The notes: a model not told the origin generated them from the letters alone. A stretch of 64,000 bases of DNA from Apirhabdus apintestini (GCA_033977085.1 CP138906.1:2356001-2420000), one strand, 5' to 3'. Positions 41,916-53,397 are shown, numbered from the stretch's first letter. Numbers and translations: made by a program.

Positions 41916-42579
41916 TGACGCCCTTGCGCCCCTGCTTGCCGTATACGGCGGCACTTTTGATCCCGTGCATTATGGTCATTTACGGCCCGTTGAGGCGCTA
42001 GCGCAACTGGCTCAGTTATCCCGAGTAATTATCATGCCGAATAACGTTCCGCCGCACCGACCACAGCCGGTGGCGAACAGCCTTCAGCGTAAAGAGATGG
42101 TTGCGCTGGCCATTGCCGACAGACCCCTTTTTGAACTTGATGAACGTGAGCTGCGGCGGTCAACGCCGTCTTATACCGTGGATACGCTAAACGCCATTCG
42201 TCAGGAAAAAGGAGCACGACAGCCGCTGGCGTTTATCATCGGCCAGGATTCACTTCTGACGCTCCCGCAATGGCATCAATATCAGCGTCTGCCGCAGCTA
42301 TGCCATCTTCTGGTGTGCCGTCGGCCAGGCTACGCGCTGACTATGTCGCAGCCCGAACATCAGGTCTGGCTTAATCAACATCTGACCCAGGATATCCACG
42401 AATTGCACCGCAGACCCGCTGGCTGTATCTATCTTGCTGATACGCCGCTGTGGGATATTTCGGCAACGCTTATTCGCCAGCGCCTTGAACAACATCAAAC
42501 GTGCGACGATTTACTGCCGCCTGCGGTGGCCGACTATATTCAGCGTCAGGGTCTGTATCAACATACAGCAAACGCCTGA
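41908..42579 (+). CDS. nadD: Nicotinate-nucleotide adenylyltransferase
   Basis: 223 residues. Nucleotidyltransferase motif AVYGGTFDPVHYGHL and C-terminal WDISATLIRQRL (ISSTxIR-type). Makes NaAD in NAD synthesis. Overlaps holA. E. coli cobC, which follows nadD, is missing here. Confidence 0.95.
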   Translation: MINDALAPLLAVYGGTFDPVHYGHLRPVEALAQLAQLSRVIIMPNNVPPHRPQPVANSLQRKEMVALAIADRPLFELDERELRRSTPSYTVDTLNAIRQEKGARQPLAFIIGQDSLLTLPQWHQYQRLPQLCHLLVCRRPGYALTMSQPEHQVWLNQHLTQDIHELHRRPAGCIYLADTPLWDISATLIRQRLEQHQTCDDLLPPAVADYIQRQGLYQHTANA

Positions 42580-42762
42580 CCGCTCTGTTATGTCCCATTG
42601 ACACCACCTCTCAGGCTGCTATTCTCCGCAGCCATAGCGCCGCCGACGGCTTTCATTCTGATAGCGTGTTACAATAATGGCGATGCATTCCCGTGCTCAC
42701 GATGGGATGATGCATCTCGCCAGCGCGCGGCCTCATACACAGTTACCGACCCAGGGGAAGAC

Positions 42763-43080
42763 TTGCAGGGTAAAGCACTTCAGGATTTCGTCGTTGATAA
42801 AATCGATGACCTTAAAGGGCAGGATATCGTTACGCTGGATGTGCAGGGGAAGTCCAGTATTACCGACTGCATGATTATTTGTACCGGTACCTCCAGTCGC
42901 CACGTTGTCTCTATTGCCGATCACGTTGTGCAAACCTCTCGCGCCGCGGGGCTGATGCCGCTTGGCGTTGAGGGCGAAAGCGCCGCGGACTGGGTCGTCG
43001 TCGACTTAGGCGACGTGATCGTTCACGTTATGCAAGAAGAGAGCCGTCGTTTGTACGAGCTTGAAAAACTCTGGAGCTAA
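42763..43080 (+). CDS. rsfS: Ribosomal silencing factor RsfS
   Basis: 105 residues from TTG 42763 (LQGKALQDFVVDKIDDLKGQ), chosen because AGGGGAAG precedes it and it matches E. coli length; the open frame upstream lacks similarity. Binds L14 and blocks subunit joining in starvation. Three bases before rlmH. Intact. Confidence 0.93.
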   Translation: MQGKALQDFVVDKIDDLKGQDIVTLDVQGKSSITDCMIICTGTSSRHVVSIADHVVQTSRAAGLMPLGVEGESAADWVVVDLGDVIVHVMQEESRRLYELEKLWS

Positions 43081-43083
43081 CGC

Positions 43084-43553
43084 GTGAAGCTCCAGCTCGT
43101 GGCCGTCGGCACCCGAATGCCAGACTGGGTGCAAACGGGATTTACCGATTATCTGCGCCGATTTCCAAAAGATATGCCGTTTGAGTTAACGGAAATCCCC
43201 GCAGGTAAACGCGGCAAAAACGCGGATATCAAACGTATCCTGGATAAAGAAGGTGAGCTTATGCTCGCCGCTACAGGAAAAGGCAATCGCATCGTTACGC
43301 TGGATATTCCAGGGAAGCCCGGGATACACCGGCGCTGGCGCATGAGCTGGAACGCTGGAAACAGGATGGTCGCGACGTCAGTTTGCTTATTGGCGGCCCG
43401 GAAGGCCTCGCCCCCGCCTGTAAAGCCGCAGCCGAGCAAAGCTGGTCTTTGTCTCAATTGACGCTGCCCCATCCACTGGTGCGCGTTTTGGTCGCAGAAA
43501 GTCTGTATCGGGCATGGAGCATTACAACTAACCACCCCTATCATCGGGAATAA
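43084..43553 (+). pseudogene. rlmH: 23S rRNA pseudouridine-1915 methyltransferase RlmH, one frameshift
   Basis: SPOUT methyltransferase. GTG start. SAM-binding knot SLLIGGPEGLAPACKAAA and C-terminal LYRAWSITTNHPYHRE. T lost from CCCTGGG at 43320 (family LDIPGKPWDTP) shifts the frame after residue 79. Restored length is 156 residues (E. coli 155). Confidence 0.9.
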
Positions 43554-43579
43554 AGGTAACCAGGCAGATACCACAGCGG

Positions 43580-45476
43580 ATGAAATTACAGAACTCTTTT
43601 CGCGATTATTCAGCCGAATCTGCGCTTTTTGTGCGGCGGGCCGTGGTCGCCTTTGTCGGCATATTAATGCTCACGGGCGTGCTTATCGCCAATCTTTATA
43701 ATCTTCAAATCCGCCGGCACGAAGATTACCAGACGCGATCTAACGAGAACCGCATTAAACTCGTCCCTATTCCGCCAAGCCGTGGGATTATTTACGATAA
43801 AAACGGCATTCCCTGGCGATGAATCGCACCATTTATCAACTGGAAATGATGCCGGAGAAAGTGGATAGCGTGCAAAATACGCTAGACGCGCTGCGCAGCG
43901 TGGTCGATTTGTCGGATGACGACATCGCCGGTTTTAAAAAGAGCGCGCTCGGTCGCATCGATTTACCTCAATTCCGGTAAAAACTAATCTCACCGAAGAG
44001 CAGGTTGCCCGCTTTGCGGTTAATCAATACCGTTTTCCCGGCGTGGAAGTGAAAGGCTATAAGCGCCGTTTTTATCCGTTCGGTTCTGCGTTAACCCACG
44101 TTATCGGCTATGTTTCAAAAATTAATGACAGAGACGTTACCAGGCTGGAAAAGGAAGGAAAACTGGCCAACTATGCCGCGACCCGAGATATTGGGAAGCT
44201 GGGCATCGAACGCTCTTACGAAGAAGTTCTGCACGGGCAAACCGGCTATGAAGAAGTAGAGGTCAATAACAGGGGCGCGTAATCCGTCAGCTTAAAGAAG
44301 TTCCCCGCTGGCTGGCCACGATATCCAGCTTACTATCGATCTCAAGCTACAGCAGTATATTGAAACCCTGCTGCAGGGAAGCCGCGCCGCCGTTGTGGTG
44401 ACCGACCCGCGCGATGGTTCGATTCTGGCAATGGTTTCCATGCCGAGCTACGACCCTAATTTATTTGTGAATGGGATTTCCAGCAAGGATTATTCCGCCC
44501 TGCTAAAAGATCAGAATACGCCATTGGTTAACCGCGCTACCCAGGGCTCTATCCGCCCGCTTCTACCGTTAAACCCTACGTTGCCGTCTCCGCGCTCAGC
44601 GCCGGCGTTATTACGCGCAATACTTCACTGTTCGATCCCGGTTGGTGGCAGTTACCCGGCTCGGAAAAACGCTATCGCGACTGGAAGAAATGGGGTCACG
44701 GGCGTTTGAATGTCACAAAAGCATTAGAAGAATCAGCGGATACCTTTTTCTATCAGGTTGCCTACGATATGGGTATCGACCGGCTCTCAAGCTGGATGGG
44801 GAAATTCGGCTACGGCCACCCAAGCGGCGTAGATATTTTTGAAGAATACTCAGGCAATATGCCAACCCGCGAATGGAAGCTTAAACGTTATAAAAAACCC
44901 TGGTATCAGGGCGATACCATTCCGGTGGGAATAGGCCGGGGCTACTGGACTGCAACACCGATGCAAATGAATAAAGCGCTGATGACGCTGATTAATGACG
45001 GCGTGGTCAAAGTGCCCCATTTCCTGATGAACACAACGATTAACGGCAATAAAGTTGCCTGGCAGCAAACGGATACCACGACGATTGGCGATATCCATTC
45101 CGGCTTTTGGGAAATCGCCAAAGACGGGATGTACGGGGTCGCCAACCGCCCAAACGGCACTGCGCATAAATACTTCCAAAGCGCGCCGTATAAAATAGCG
45201 GCTAAATCTGGCACCGCGCAGGTCTTTGGCCTCAAGGCAAACGAAACCTATAACGCACATAAAATCGCAGAGCGCCTGCGCGATCATAAATTAATGATTG
45301 GTTTTGCGCCGTATAACGCCCCGCGGGTTTCAGTGGCGATGATCCTGGAAAATGGCGGCGCCGGCCTGGCGGTCGGTACCATCATGCGCCAGATCCTCGA
45401 TCATATTATGCTTGGGGATAACAATACGGACTTACCGGATGCAACGCCGGCAGAAGCCGCGGCAGGGGACCATTGA
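43580..45476 (+). pseudogene. mrdA: Penicillin-binding protein 2, five frameshifts
   Basis: Transpeptidase for cell elongation; partner of RodA, essential for rod shape. N-terminal membrane helix (VAFVGILMLTGVLIANLY), dimerisation domain, active-site block VYPPASTVKP after repair, SxN in SADTFFYQ region, KSGTAQ near the end. Five -1 shifts: C lost at ATTCCCTGG (43813), A5 run (43935), G4 run (44275), C4 run (44306), G lost in GGCGTCTAT (44553). Repairing all five gives 633 residues, exactly the E. coli length. Confidence 0.92.
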
Positions 45477-45477
45477 G

Positions 45478-46588
45478 ATGACTGATAACACCTCAAAAAG
45501 AACGTTCTGGGAAAAGATACATATTGACCCTCTGTTTCTGGCAACAATTTTAGCGCTGCTGCTTTATAGCGCACTGGTTATCTGGAGCGCCAGCGGCCGG
45601 GATCCGGGAATGACCGAGCGAAAAATTGGCCAAATTATTATGGGGCTTGCAGTAATGATCGTGCTGGCCAGGTTCCTCCCCGAGTTTATGAAGGCTGGGC
45701 ACCCTGGCTTTATATCGTCTGTATCATATTACTCGTGGCGGTAGATGCCTTTGGCGCGATTTCTAAGGGCGCGCAGCGCTGGCTAGATTTGGGGATTGTG
45801 CGTTTTCAGCCCTCAGAAATCGCTAAAATCGCCGTGCCGCTAATGGTTGCGCGTTTTACTAACCGCGATGTCTGCCCCCCAACCTTTAAAAATACGGTTA
45901 TTGCGCTATTTCTCATCGTAATGCCGACGCTTCTGGTGGCCGCACAGCCCGATTTAGGCACTTCCATCCTGATCGCCGCCTCCGGCCTGTTCGTGCTGTT
46001 TCTTTCGGGCATGAGCTGGCGCCTCATCGGCATCGCAGTATTATTAGTGGCGGCGTTTATCCCCATTCTCTGGTTCTTCCTGATGCATGACTACCAGCGC
46101 CAGCGCGTAATGATGCTGCTTGACCCGGAGACCGATCCGCTAGGCGCGGGCTATCATATTATTCAATCTAAAATTGCTATAGGCTCCGGCGGCCTGCGCG
46201 GTAAAGGCTGGCTGCATGGCACGCAGTCACAGTTGGAGTTTTTGCCCGAGCGCCACACGGACTTTATTTTTGCCGTGCTGGCTGAAGAGCTGGGATTGGT
46301 CGGCGTACTGGTACTGCTCACGCTCTATCTGCTGCTGATTTTACGCGGCTTATGGATAGCCGCCGGGCGCAAACCACCTTTGGACGCGTTATGGCCGGCG
46401 GTTTAATGCTCATATTATTTGTCTATGTTTTTGTTAATATCGGCATGGTGAGCGGTATCTTACCCGTAGTCGGCGTACCATTACCGCTAATTAGCTACGG
46501 CGGGTCGGCGTTAATCGTATTGATGGCAGGGTTCGGTATTGTGATGTCAATCCATACCCACAGGAAGATGTTGTCGAAGAGCGTATAA
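45478..46588 (+). pseudogene. mrdB: SEDS peptidoglycan glycosyltransferase RodA, two frameshifts
   Basis: Polytopic membrane glycosyltransferase of the elongasome. Family blocks RFQPSEIAKIAVPLMVARF, QPDLGTSILIAASGLFVLF, GSGGLRGKGWLHGTQSQLEF, FLPERHTDFIFAVLAEELG. Two -1 shifts: C lost near 45675 (TTCCTCCCC) and C lost near 46365 (GCCGCCGGG). Repair gives 370 residues, exactly the E. coli length. One base after the mrdA stop. Confidence 0.92.
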
Positions 46589-46598
46589 GAGGTAGACG

Positions 46599-47690
46599 AT
46601 GCAAAAGCAGTGGATCGGCGTTTGCGTGGCCGCAGGCCTACTCGCCGCTTGTAATACCCCAAATCCGGTGAAACAAGCGCAGGTACCCCCACAACCCGCA
46701 GTATGTAACGGACCTGCGGTAGAAATCACCGGGGCTGAGCCACGCTACGAGCCGTTAAATGCCAGCGTCAACCAGGACTATCAGCGCAACGGTGCGACAT
46801 GGCGTATCGTGCAAAACCCAGCTACCTTTAGCGAAGTCGGGCTGGCAGCGCAATATAGCGAAGCGTTTGATAGTCACGCGACGTCAAGCGGCGAAGCGTA
46901 TGAAAGTACGCAGCTTACCGCAGCACACCCAACGCTGCCAATACCGAGCTATGCGCGCGTTACTAACCTTGCTAATGGGCGCATGTTAGTGGTACGCATT
47001 AACGATAGGGGCCCCTACGAAAGCGGGCGCATTATCACGCTTTCCCAGGCGTCGGCAGACCGGCTGAATACCTCCAACAATACCCGCGTACGAATCGATC
47101 CTATTATCGTTGCTCCAGATGGTGCTCTTTCCGGTCCCGGCACCGCATGTACCACTATTGCGAAGCAGACTTACGCGCTTCCGGCACGCCCCGATCTAAA
47201 CGCCGGGCTGGGCAGTGCGTCCTCCGCGCCCCAGGCTCCACGGCCACAGGGGAAACGCATGCGATAGACAATGCGTCATTAACGCCAATTATTTCTAATG
47301 AAACGCAGACGCCAGTCGCGCAGGCATCATCAACTGCGCCCGTGCAGGCAAACGCTGACCAGCATGCTCCGATGTCAGCCACGCAAAGTGCACCACAGGC
47401 CCAAAGCGGTGCACCAGCGACCGCTGGCTCCTGACGCAAGAGAAAGCGCAGCATCTGACGGGAGTTATCACGTTCAGGTCGGTGCCGTTAGCGACGCTTC
47501 ACGGGCAGAGAAATGGCAGCAGGAGCTTAGCCAGCGCTTTTCTATCCCGGGCAGCGTCACGCCAAACGGGAATGTTTACCGCGTGCGCCTTGGGCCTTTT
47601 GCCAGTAAAGCCCAGGCTGCGGCGCTACAGCAGCGCCTGATGCACGAGGCGCAACTGCCATCGTTTATTACAGGAAATACAGCGCAATAA
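46599..47690 (+). pseudogene. rlpA: Septal-ring lytic transglycosylase RlpA, two frameshifts
   Basis: Outer-membrane lipoprotein (lipobox LLAAC). Double-psi barrel domain (PTLPIPSYARVTNLANGRML, VRINDRGPYESGRIITLS) and C-terminal SPOR domain (YHVQVGAVSDASRAEKWQQE) that binds denuded septal glycan. The low-complexity linker at 47215-47430 carries two compensating shifts; exact sites cannot be fixed because the linker is variable. Restored length about 363 residues (E. coli 362). Confidence 0.88.
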
Positions 47691-47826
47691 TCGACCATCC
47701 GGCTTTGTGTCAAGTTGCGTAAGTGTTTGTCACAAATACTGCGCAAAGTCGGGTGTCAGCCTATAGCGCATTTGCTATAGTAAATTACTTTTTTCATTCT
47801 TATCACGGACGTCGCTTGTTCAGACC

Positions 47827-49033
47827 ATGAGAAACTTTCTTTCATTTCGCCTAATAAAACCCTTAACGTTCACTGCTGCCGTTACGCTTAGCATCGCTGC
47901 TCAGGCAGACGATCTGAATATCAAAACCATGATCCCAGGCGTACCGCAGATCGATGCGGAATCCTATATTCTTATCGATTACAACTCCGGAAAAGTGCTG
48001 GCTGAGCAAAATGCCGACGCGCGGCGCGATCCGGCTAGTCTGACAAAGATGATGACCAGTTACGTTATCGGGCAGGCGATGAAAGCCGGGAAGTTTAAAG
48101 AGAGCGACGCTGTGACTATTGGTCAGGACGCGTGGGCCACTGGCAACCCGGTTTTTAAAGGTTCTTCTCTAATGTTCCTGAAACCGGGTATGGAAGTGCC
48201 CGTATCTCAACTGATCCGCGGCATCAATCTACAATCCGGCAATGATGCCTGCGTCGCAATGGCTGATTATGTTGCAGGCAGTCAGGATGCATTTGTCGGG
48301 TTGATGAACAATTACGTTTCAGCATTGGGGCTGAAAAATACGCACTTCCAGACCGTGCACGGACTGGACGCTGATGGTCAGTACGAGCTCGGCACGCGAT
48401 ATGGCGCTAATTGGCCGCGCGCTTATTCGCGATGTTCCGGAAGAGTATGCAGTTTATAAAGAAAAAGAGTTTACGTTCAACGGGATACGTCAGCTTAATC
48501 GTAACGGCCTGCTGTGGGATAAAAATCTGAATGTGGATGGTATAAAAACCGGACATACCAGTAAAGCGGGCTATAACCTTGTCGCCTCTGCAACCGAAGG
48601 GCAAATGCGTCTGGTTTCCGCCGTAATGGGCGGACGTACTTTTAAAGGGCGCGAAACGGAAAGTAAGAAACTGCTGACCTGGGGTTTTCGTTTCTTCGAA
48701 ACGGTGAATCCACTGCGCGCGGGCAAAGAGTTCGCTTCTGAGCCGGCCTGGTTTGGTAATAGCGATCGCGCCTCTTTAGGGGTGGATAAGGATGTTTTCC
48801 TGACTATCCCTCGCGGACGAATGAAAGATCTGAAAGCCAGCTATGTATTAAATAACAGTGAATTACATGCACCTCTTCAGAAGAATCAGGTGGTCGGCAC
48901 CATTAACTTCCAGCTTGACGGGAAAACCGTAGAACAACGCCCGCTGGTCGTACTGCAGGACATTAAAGAAGGCAATATTTTTGGACGTATCGTCGATTAT
49001 ATAAAGCTTATGTTCCATCACTGGTTTGGCTAA
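47827..49033 (+). pseudogene. dacA: D-alanyl-D-alanine carboxypeptidase PBP5, one frameshift
   Basis: Signal peptide ending AAQA, SxxK in DPASLTKMMTSY, SxN in LQSGNDACVAMA, KTG in DGIKTGHTSKAGYN, and a C-terminal amphipathic anchor (YIKLMFHHWFG). A +1 insertion at 48385 (TACAGCTCGG expected, TACGAGCTCGG seen) breaks it after DADGQY. Restored length is 401 residues (E. coli 403). Confidence 0.92.
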
Positions 49034-49087
49034 ATAGTATCCCCCTTGAAAAGGCAACGATCGCCCTCATATACTTCTTAATCCAAC

Positions 49088-49110
49088 AACTCCTGCCTTG
49101 TGCAGGAGTT
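49088..49110 (+). terminator. Hairpin between dacA and ybeD
   Basis: 9-bp stem AACTCCTGC/GCAGGAGTT with loop CTTGT; no T run follows. Partial terminator or processing signal. Confidence 0.4.
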
Positions 49111-49135
49111 AACTTTATGTCATGCCGGAGCAACC

Positions 49136-49399
49136 ATGAAAACCAACCTGAAAGACTTGCTTGAGTTCCCCTGTTCTTTTACTTACAAGGTTATGGGTCT
49201 GGCGGAGCCGGAGCTGGTTGACAGAGTGATTGAGGTTGTACAACGTCACGCTCCCGGCGATTATTCGCCTGAGGTGAAGCCCAGCGCAAAAGGAAACTAC
49301 CACTCTGTTTCCATCACTATTAACGCAACCCATATTGAGCAGGTCGAAAAACTCTATGAAGAGCTTGGCGACATCGAGATTGTTCGCCTGGTGCTATAA
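49136..49399 (+). CDS. ybeD: YbeD (DUF493) regulator-like protein
   Basis: 87 residues (E. coli 87) from MKTNLKDLLEFPCSFTYKVM after CCGGAG. ACT-like fold family; conserved KGNYHSVSITINATHIEQV. Reported as a possible lipoylation or carbohydrate-metabolism modulator; function uncertain. Intact, between dacA and lipB as in E. coli. Confidence 0.93.
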   Translation: MKTNLKDLLEFPCSFTYKVMGLAEPELVDRVIEVVQRHAPGDYSPEVKPSAKGNYHSVSITINATHIEQVEKLYEELGDIEIVRLVL

Positions 49400-49487
49400 C
49401 GCTTTTTACCCGGCGCTTGCCGGGTAATTCCCTCTTCTTTCCTGTATCATACTTTCGAACCAACCTCCTGTTGCCGGAGAAACCGTT

Positions 49488-50149
49488 TTGTCGCAGGATA
49501 CTATTCTCATCCGCCAGTTTGGGCTGCAGCCTTACGCCCTGGTCTCCCAGGCCATGCATGAATTCACTGAAACGCGCGACGCGCAAACGCCCGATGAAAT
49601 CTGGCTGGTCGAACATTATCCGGTATTCACTCAAGGCCAGGCCGGTAAAGCGGAACATATTCTGTCCCCCGGCGATATCCCTGTAATCCAAAGCGACAGA
49701 GGCGGACAGGTTACCTATCATGGACCGGGGCAGCAAATCATGTATGTTTTACTCGATTTGAGGCGCCGACAATTAGGCGTGCGGGAACTGGTTACGCTTC
49801 TTGAAGACACCGTCATTAATACCCTGACGGCGCTTGGTATTACGTCCCATGCTCGCCCTGATGCGCCTGGCGTATACGTCGATAAGAAAAAAATCTGCTC
49901 GCTGGGGCTGCGCATTCGTAGAGGGTATTCATTTCACGGCCTTGCGCTCAATGTCGCCATGGATCTCTCCCCTTTCAGTGCATTAATCCCTGCGGTTACG
50001 CGGGAATGGAAATGACGCAGGTCAGCGAACTAAAACCAGGCGTTACGCCTGCCTTGCTACAGCCCGTGCTATTAAAAAATGCGCTCACTTTGCTGGGAGA
50101 GCCTGACTATCAGGTGCTTTCTACTGCGTCAGCAAATATGCCCGGTTAA
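49488..50149 (+). pseudogene. lipB: Octanoyl transferase LipB, one frameshift
   Basis: Transfers octanoate from ACP to lipoyl domains. TTG start after GGAGAAA. Blocks SDRGGQVTYHGPGQQIMYVL, RPDAPGVYVDKKKICSLGLR (catalytic Lys) and NPCGYAGMEM (catalytic Cys, seen after repair). T lost from a T3 run near 49975 shifts the frame just before the catalytic Cys. Restored length is 220 residues (E. coli 213). Confidence 0.9.
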
Positions 50150-50404
50150 AGATGTCACGGCCCGATTTGCCGCAGGCACAAAATAACAAATAGTTTACAC
50201 TTTTTTGCTGTTTCCCTCGCCCGGCTGCTGCTTTCCACTTTTCATAAATGATATACTGCGGTAAATAAATTCAAAAATAGTTGATAAATACGATTACAGT
50301 TTTATTTCATACTGTTTACCGCCTGCAGCTCTGCCTGCCTTTTTCGCCACTATTTTTGAGTATCCACGTACACTTTTACTATCCATAACGGGAATACGTA
50401 CGCT

Positions 50405-51370
50405 ATGAGTAAACCTATCGTCATGGAACGCGGCGTCAAATACCGAGACGCCGACAAAATGGCTCTCATCCCGGTTAAAACCGTGGCGACCGAGCGTCAG
50501 GAGCTACTTAGAAAGCCGGAGTGGATGAAAATCAGGCTGCCAGCGGACTCAACGCGGATCCAAAGCATCAAAGCCGCAATGCGTAAAAATGGCCTGCATT
50601 CTGTCTGTGAAGAAGCTTCTTGCCCAAATCTGGCGGAATGTTTTAACCACGGCACCGCCACCTTTATGATTCTGGGCGCCATTTGCACCCGTCGTTGTCC
50701 GTTTTGCGACGTCGCGCACGGCAGGCCCGTCGCGCCAGATACCGGTGAACCGGCTAAACTTGCACAAACCATTGCTGACATGGCGCTGCGCTACGTCGTC
50801 ATTACTTCTGTCGATCGGGATGATTTACGTGATGGTGGCGCCGCACATTTTGCCGAATGTATTCGCGCGATTCGTGAGAAAAGCCCGCAGATTAAAATCG
50901 AAACGCTGGTGCCGGACTTTCGCGGGCGTATGGATAAAGCGCTCGCATTTCTTAATGAAATACCTCCGGATGTGTTTAATCATAATCTGGAAAACGTCCC
51001 GCGCCTGTACCGTCAGGTGCGCCCCGGCGCGGATTACGCATGGTCCTTAAAATTACTGGAGCGCTTTAAAGAGCCGCATCCAGAGCTGCCTACCAAATCA
51101 GGATTGATGGTTGGACTTGGGGAAACGAATGAAGAAATTATCGAGGTGATGCGCGATTTGCGTCGGCACGGCGTCACAATGTTAACACTGGGACAATATT
51201 TGCAGCCTAGCCGCCATCATTTACCGGTGCAGCGTTACGTCAGGCCAGAAGAGTTTGAAGAAATGAAGTCAGAGGCACTGGCGATGGGTTTTACTCACGC
51301 AGCGTGCGGGCCTTTTGTTCGTTCTTCTTACCATGCAGATCTGCAGGCAAAAGGTCTGGAAGTCAAATAA
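50405..51370 (+). CDS. lipA: Lipoyl synthase
   Basis: 321 residues (E. coli 321). Inserts two sulfurs into octanoyl groups. Auxiliary cluster motif CEEASCPNLAEC and radical-SAM motif CTRRCPFCDV both intact; C-terminal GPFVRSSYHADLQAKG. E. coli ybeF, between lipB and lipA, is absent; the 255-bp gap contains no gene. Confidence 0.96.
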   Translation: MSKPIVMERGVKYRDADKMALIPVKTVATERQELLRKPEWMKIRLPADSTRIQSIKAAMRKNGLHSVCEEASCPNLAECFNHGTATFMILGAICTRRCPFCDVAHGRPVAPDTGEPAKLAQTIADMALRYVVITSVDRDDLRDGGAAHFAECIRAIREKSPQIKIETLVPDFRGRMDKALAFLNEIPPDVFNHNLENVPRLYRQVRPGADYAWSLKLLERFKEPHPELPTKSGLMVGLGETNEEIIEVMRDLRRHGVTMLTLGQYLQPSRHHLPVQRYVRPEEFEEMKSEALAMGFTHAACGPFVRSSYHADLQAKGLEVK

Positions 51371-51410
51371 CGCAAGTAATACCTGGTAACAGTTCATTGG
51401 CTTCGAAAAG

Positions 51411-51438
51411 AAAAAACCGGCTCAGTGGCCGGTTTTTT
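51411..51438. terminator. Bidirectional terminator lipA/tatE
   Basis: A6-CCGG-CTCAGTGG-CCGG-T6: AAAAAACCGGC...GCCGGTTTTTT-type stem-loop usable on both strands between convergent lipA and tatE. Confidence 0.85.
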
Positions 51439-51460
51439 ACGGAAAATCGCGTCTGAGTGT

Positions 51461-51661
51461 TTACTCTTTATGAGTAATACGCTCTGCTGGCACGTCATTA
51501 TTCGACGCCGTTTTTGCTGCGTCATCGTCGTTCATGGCTTTTTTAAAGCCCTTGATAGCCGCGCCTAAATCGCCGCCAAGTGAACGTAACTTCTTAGTAC
51601 CAAATAACAATACAATCAGCACGCCAACCATCAGCAGCTTAGTAATACTAATCTCGCCCAT
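51461..51661 (-). CDS. tatE: Sec-independent translocase subunit TatE
   Basis: 66 residues. MGEISITKLLMVGVLIVLLF membrane segment, then FGTKKLRSLGGDLGAAIKGF amphipathic helix, and an acidic tail. TatA/E family, here TatE by its lip-gene neighbourhood and MGEISITK start. Start at 51661 follows GAAGG. Convergent with lipA. Intact. Confidence 0.92.
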   Translation of the reverse strand: MGEISITKLLMVGVLIVLLFGTKKLRSLGGDLGAAIKGFKKAMNDDDAAKTASNNDVPAERITHKE

Positions 51662-51777
51662 ACTTACCTTCTTAATCAAAATCGACCAAAAATAACACTG
51701 CGTTTATTAACGGTCATTACAGCTCGCGACACAATAGCAATCTGTAACAAGGTTAATCAAGCGCTGTTGAAAAAACA

Positions 51778-52559
51778 TCACATTAATTGAGGTGGCGCAA
51801 ATCGCCGGTGTTTAAGCACCGGCAATTGCGCACGGACTTCGCTGATACGATCTGCGCTTAACTCTGCGGAAATCAGCATGGGGCCTTCGCACGCTCCGGC
51901 AAGCGTAATACCAAATGGGTCAATAATTCGGCTATAGCCAATATTTTTTCACCACACTCACCGGCAGCAATGATATAGCAAGTTGAATCCAGCGCGCGCG
52001 CCGCCAGCAGTGTTTCCCAATGCTGCTCTTTATGTTGACCGCGCAGCCATGCGGCGGGCAGCGCTATCGCCTGTGCGCCGGCGAGCGCTAAATGTATCGC
52101 TAAATCTGGAAACCGCAAATCATAACAGGTCATAAACCCCACCCGCATATCCGCAATATCCAGAAGCGGCGGCAGTGCCTGGCCGGCGTCAACCTGCGCC
52201 GACTCTCGGGCCGTAAAAGCGTCATAGAGGTGTAATTTCTGGTAGGTAGCGATAATCTCACCGTTACGCAAAACAACCAGAGTATTAACCGCCCGCCCTT
52301 CAGAGGTGGGCACATGCAGGGTAAATACCGTCGTCAATGGGCTACCCTCACTGGCTCTCAGAAGCAGCTTCATGAAGTCGCCGTCAAAAGTCTGAGCAGC
52401 ACTCACAGCATGCAGAGGGTTATTATTATCCCGCGCAAGAACCGCTTCGGGTAACACCAATAAATCAGCCCACTGAGCCTGCTCCATTAGTGCTACACAG
52501 CATCGTGCATTATGCTGCCAGTAAGGTGTGACTATAAATTGTCCGACGGCGGCCTTCAT
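51778..52559 (-). pseudogene. ybeM: Nitrilase-family amidase YbeM, one frameshift
   Basis: Carbon-nitrogen hydrolase with the Glu-Lys-Cys triad: VLPEAVLA, YQKLHLYDAF, MTCYDLRFPDLA. GGAGGGGAG precedes the ATG at 52559. A lost from an A6 run near 51943-51948 shifts the frame after GECGEK. Restored length is 260 residues, ending RRFAPPQLM. Related to deaminated-glutathione amidases. Confidence 0.87.
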
Positions 52560-53143
52560 TGCTCCCCTCCTGTTCGCTGTACTGTATATCGAGCGTTTCA
52601 CACTTCATTATCTGCCGGTAGAGAAATAATGAAAATGAATGCGCATTTTACCTAAGCTTAACGTTTACCTTAGCGCAAGAAAATCGCCTGGTGCCTTCTT
52701 CATGAAGATGGACACCTCTGTTTTCTCTTTCGCCAGCCGGCGTTGATTTCACAGGCTGCTGCCGCAAACTGTTTTAGTATGCCTGGCTAATAAGCCGAAT
52801 TACTGCCATAGAGCACAGCTAGCATGCTTACTTGCGGGGATCGGGCCGGGGAAATAAGCCAACGTATTAAACGCCGGGGGCGCTGTAATCACGCCTGCCA
52901 GACGCTTCTATTAGGGAAACTGCTCGCGTTATACTGCTTTTAGAGGAAAAGCATAATGGCATTATCAGATATTTATTGCCGATGGCATAGCAACCTTAAC
53001 CCCGGCTATGCGCAAATATTGCGAAACTGAACAACATTAGCAACGCCAGTCAGCAATACCGGCCAGCAACGGCTTCCTGCATTACATCTATATTAGGTCT
53101 AATCGCGTGATAAAATCGCATTAAAAGTAAGAAGTATAAAAAA
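52560..53143. other. Gene-free region between ybeM and cspE
   Basis: About 580 bp. E. coli has crcB (fluoride exporter) here; I cannot find it on either strand. No supported ORF. Confidence 0.5.
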
Positions 53144-53171
53144 CAAAAAAACCCGCCAGTAGCGGGTTTTG
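53144..53171 (-). terminator. Rho-independent terminator of cspE
   Basis: Minus-strand stem AACCCGC-TACTG-GCGGGTT followed by a T-rich tract (TTTTTGTTTTTT), 17 bp past the cspE stop. Confidence 0.85.
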
Positions 53172-53187
53172 AAAATTCGGCTGTAAC

Positions 53188-53397
53188 TTACAGAGCGATA
53201 ACGTTAGCAGCAGAAGGGCCTTTGGCACCGTTAGTGATTTCAAACTCAACGCGCTGGCCTTCAGCCAGGGTTTTGAAACCATTGCTCTGGATCGCAGAGA
53301 AGTGTACGAACACGTCTTTGCTGCCATCTTCCGGAGTAATGAAACCGAAACCTTTGGATTCATTAAACCACTTAACGTTACCTTTAATCTTAGACAT
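53188..53397 (-). CDS. cspE: Cold-shock-family RNA chaperone CspE
   Basis: 69 residues, almost the E. coli sequence: MSKIKGNVKWFNESKGFGFI, with RNP1 KGFGFI and RNP2 VFVHF. Melts RNA secondary structure and acts as an antiterminator. AAGGTAA precedes the start. An approximately 180-bp leader separates it from pagP. Intact. Confidence 0.96.
   Translation of the reverse strand: MSKIKGNVKWFNESKGFGFITPEDGSKDVFVHFSAIQSNGFKTLAEGQRVEFEITNGAKGPSAANVIAL

Noticed and set aside
42598..42762. N-terminal extension of rsfS, or a remnant of cobC
   Set aside because: The open frame upstream of TTG 42763 shows neither RsfS nor CobC similarity.
43580..45476. mrdA as a set of several small new genes
   Set aside because: The pieces are consecutive parts of one PBP2 and join to exactly 633 residues when five shifts are undone.
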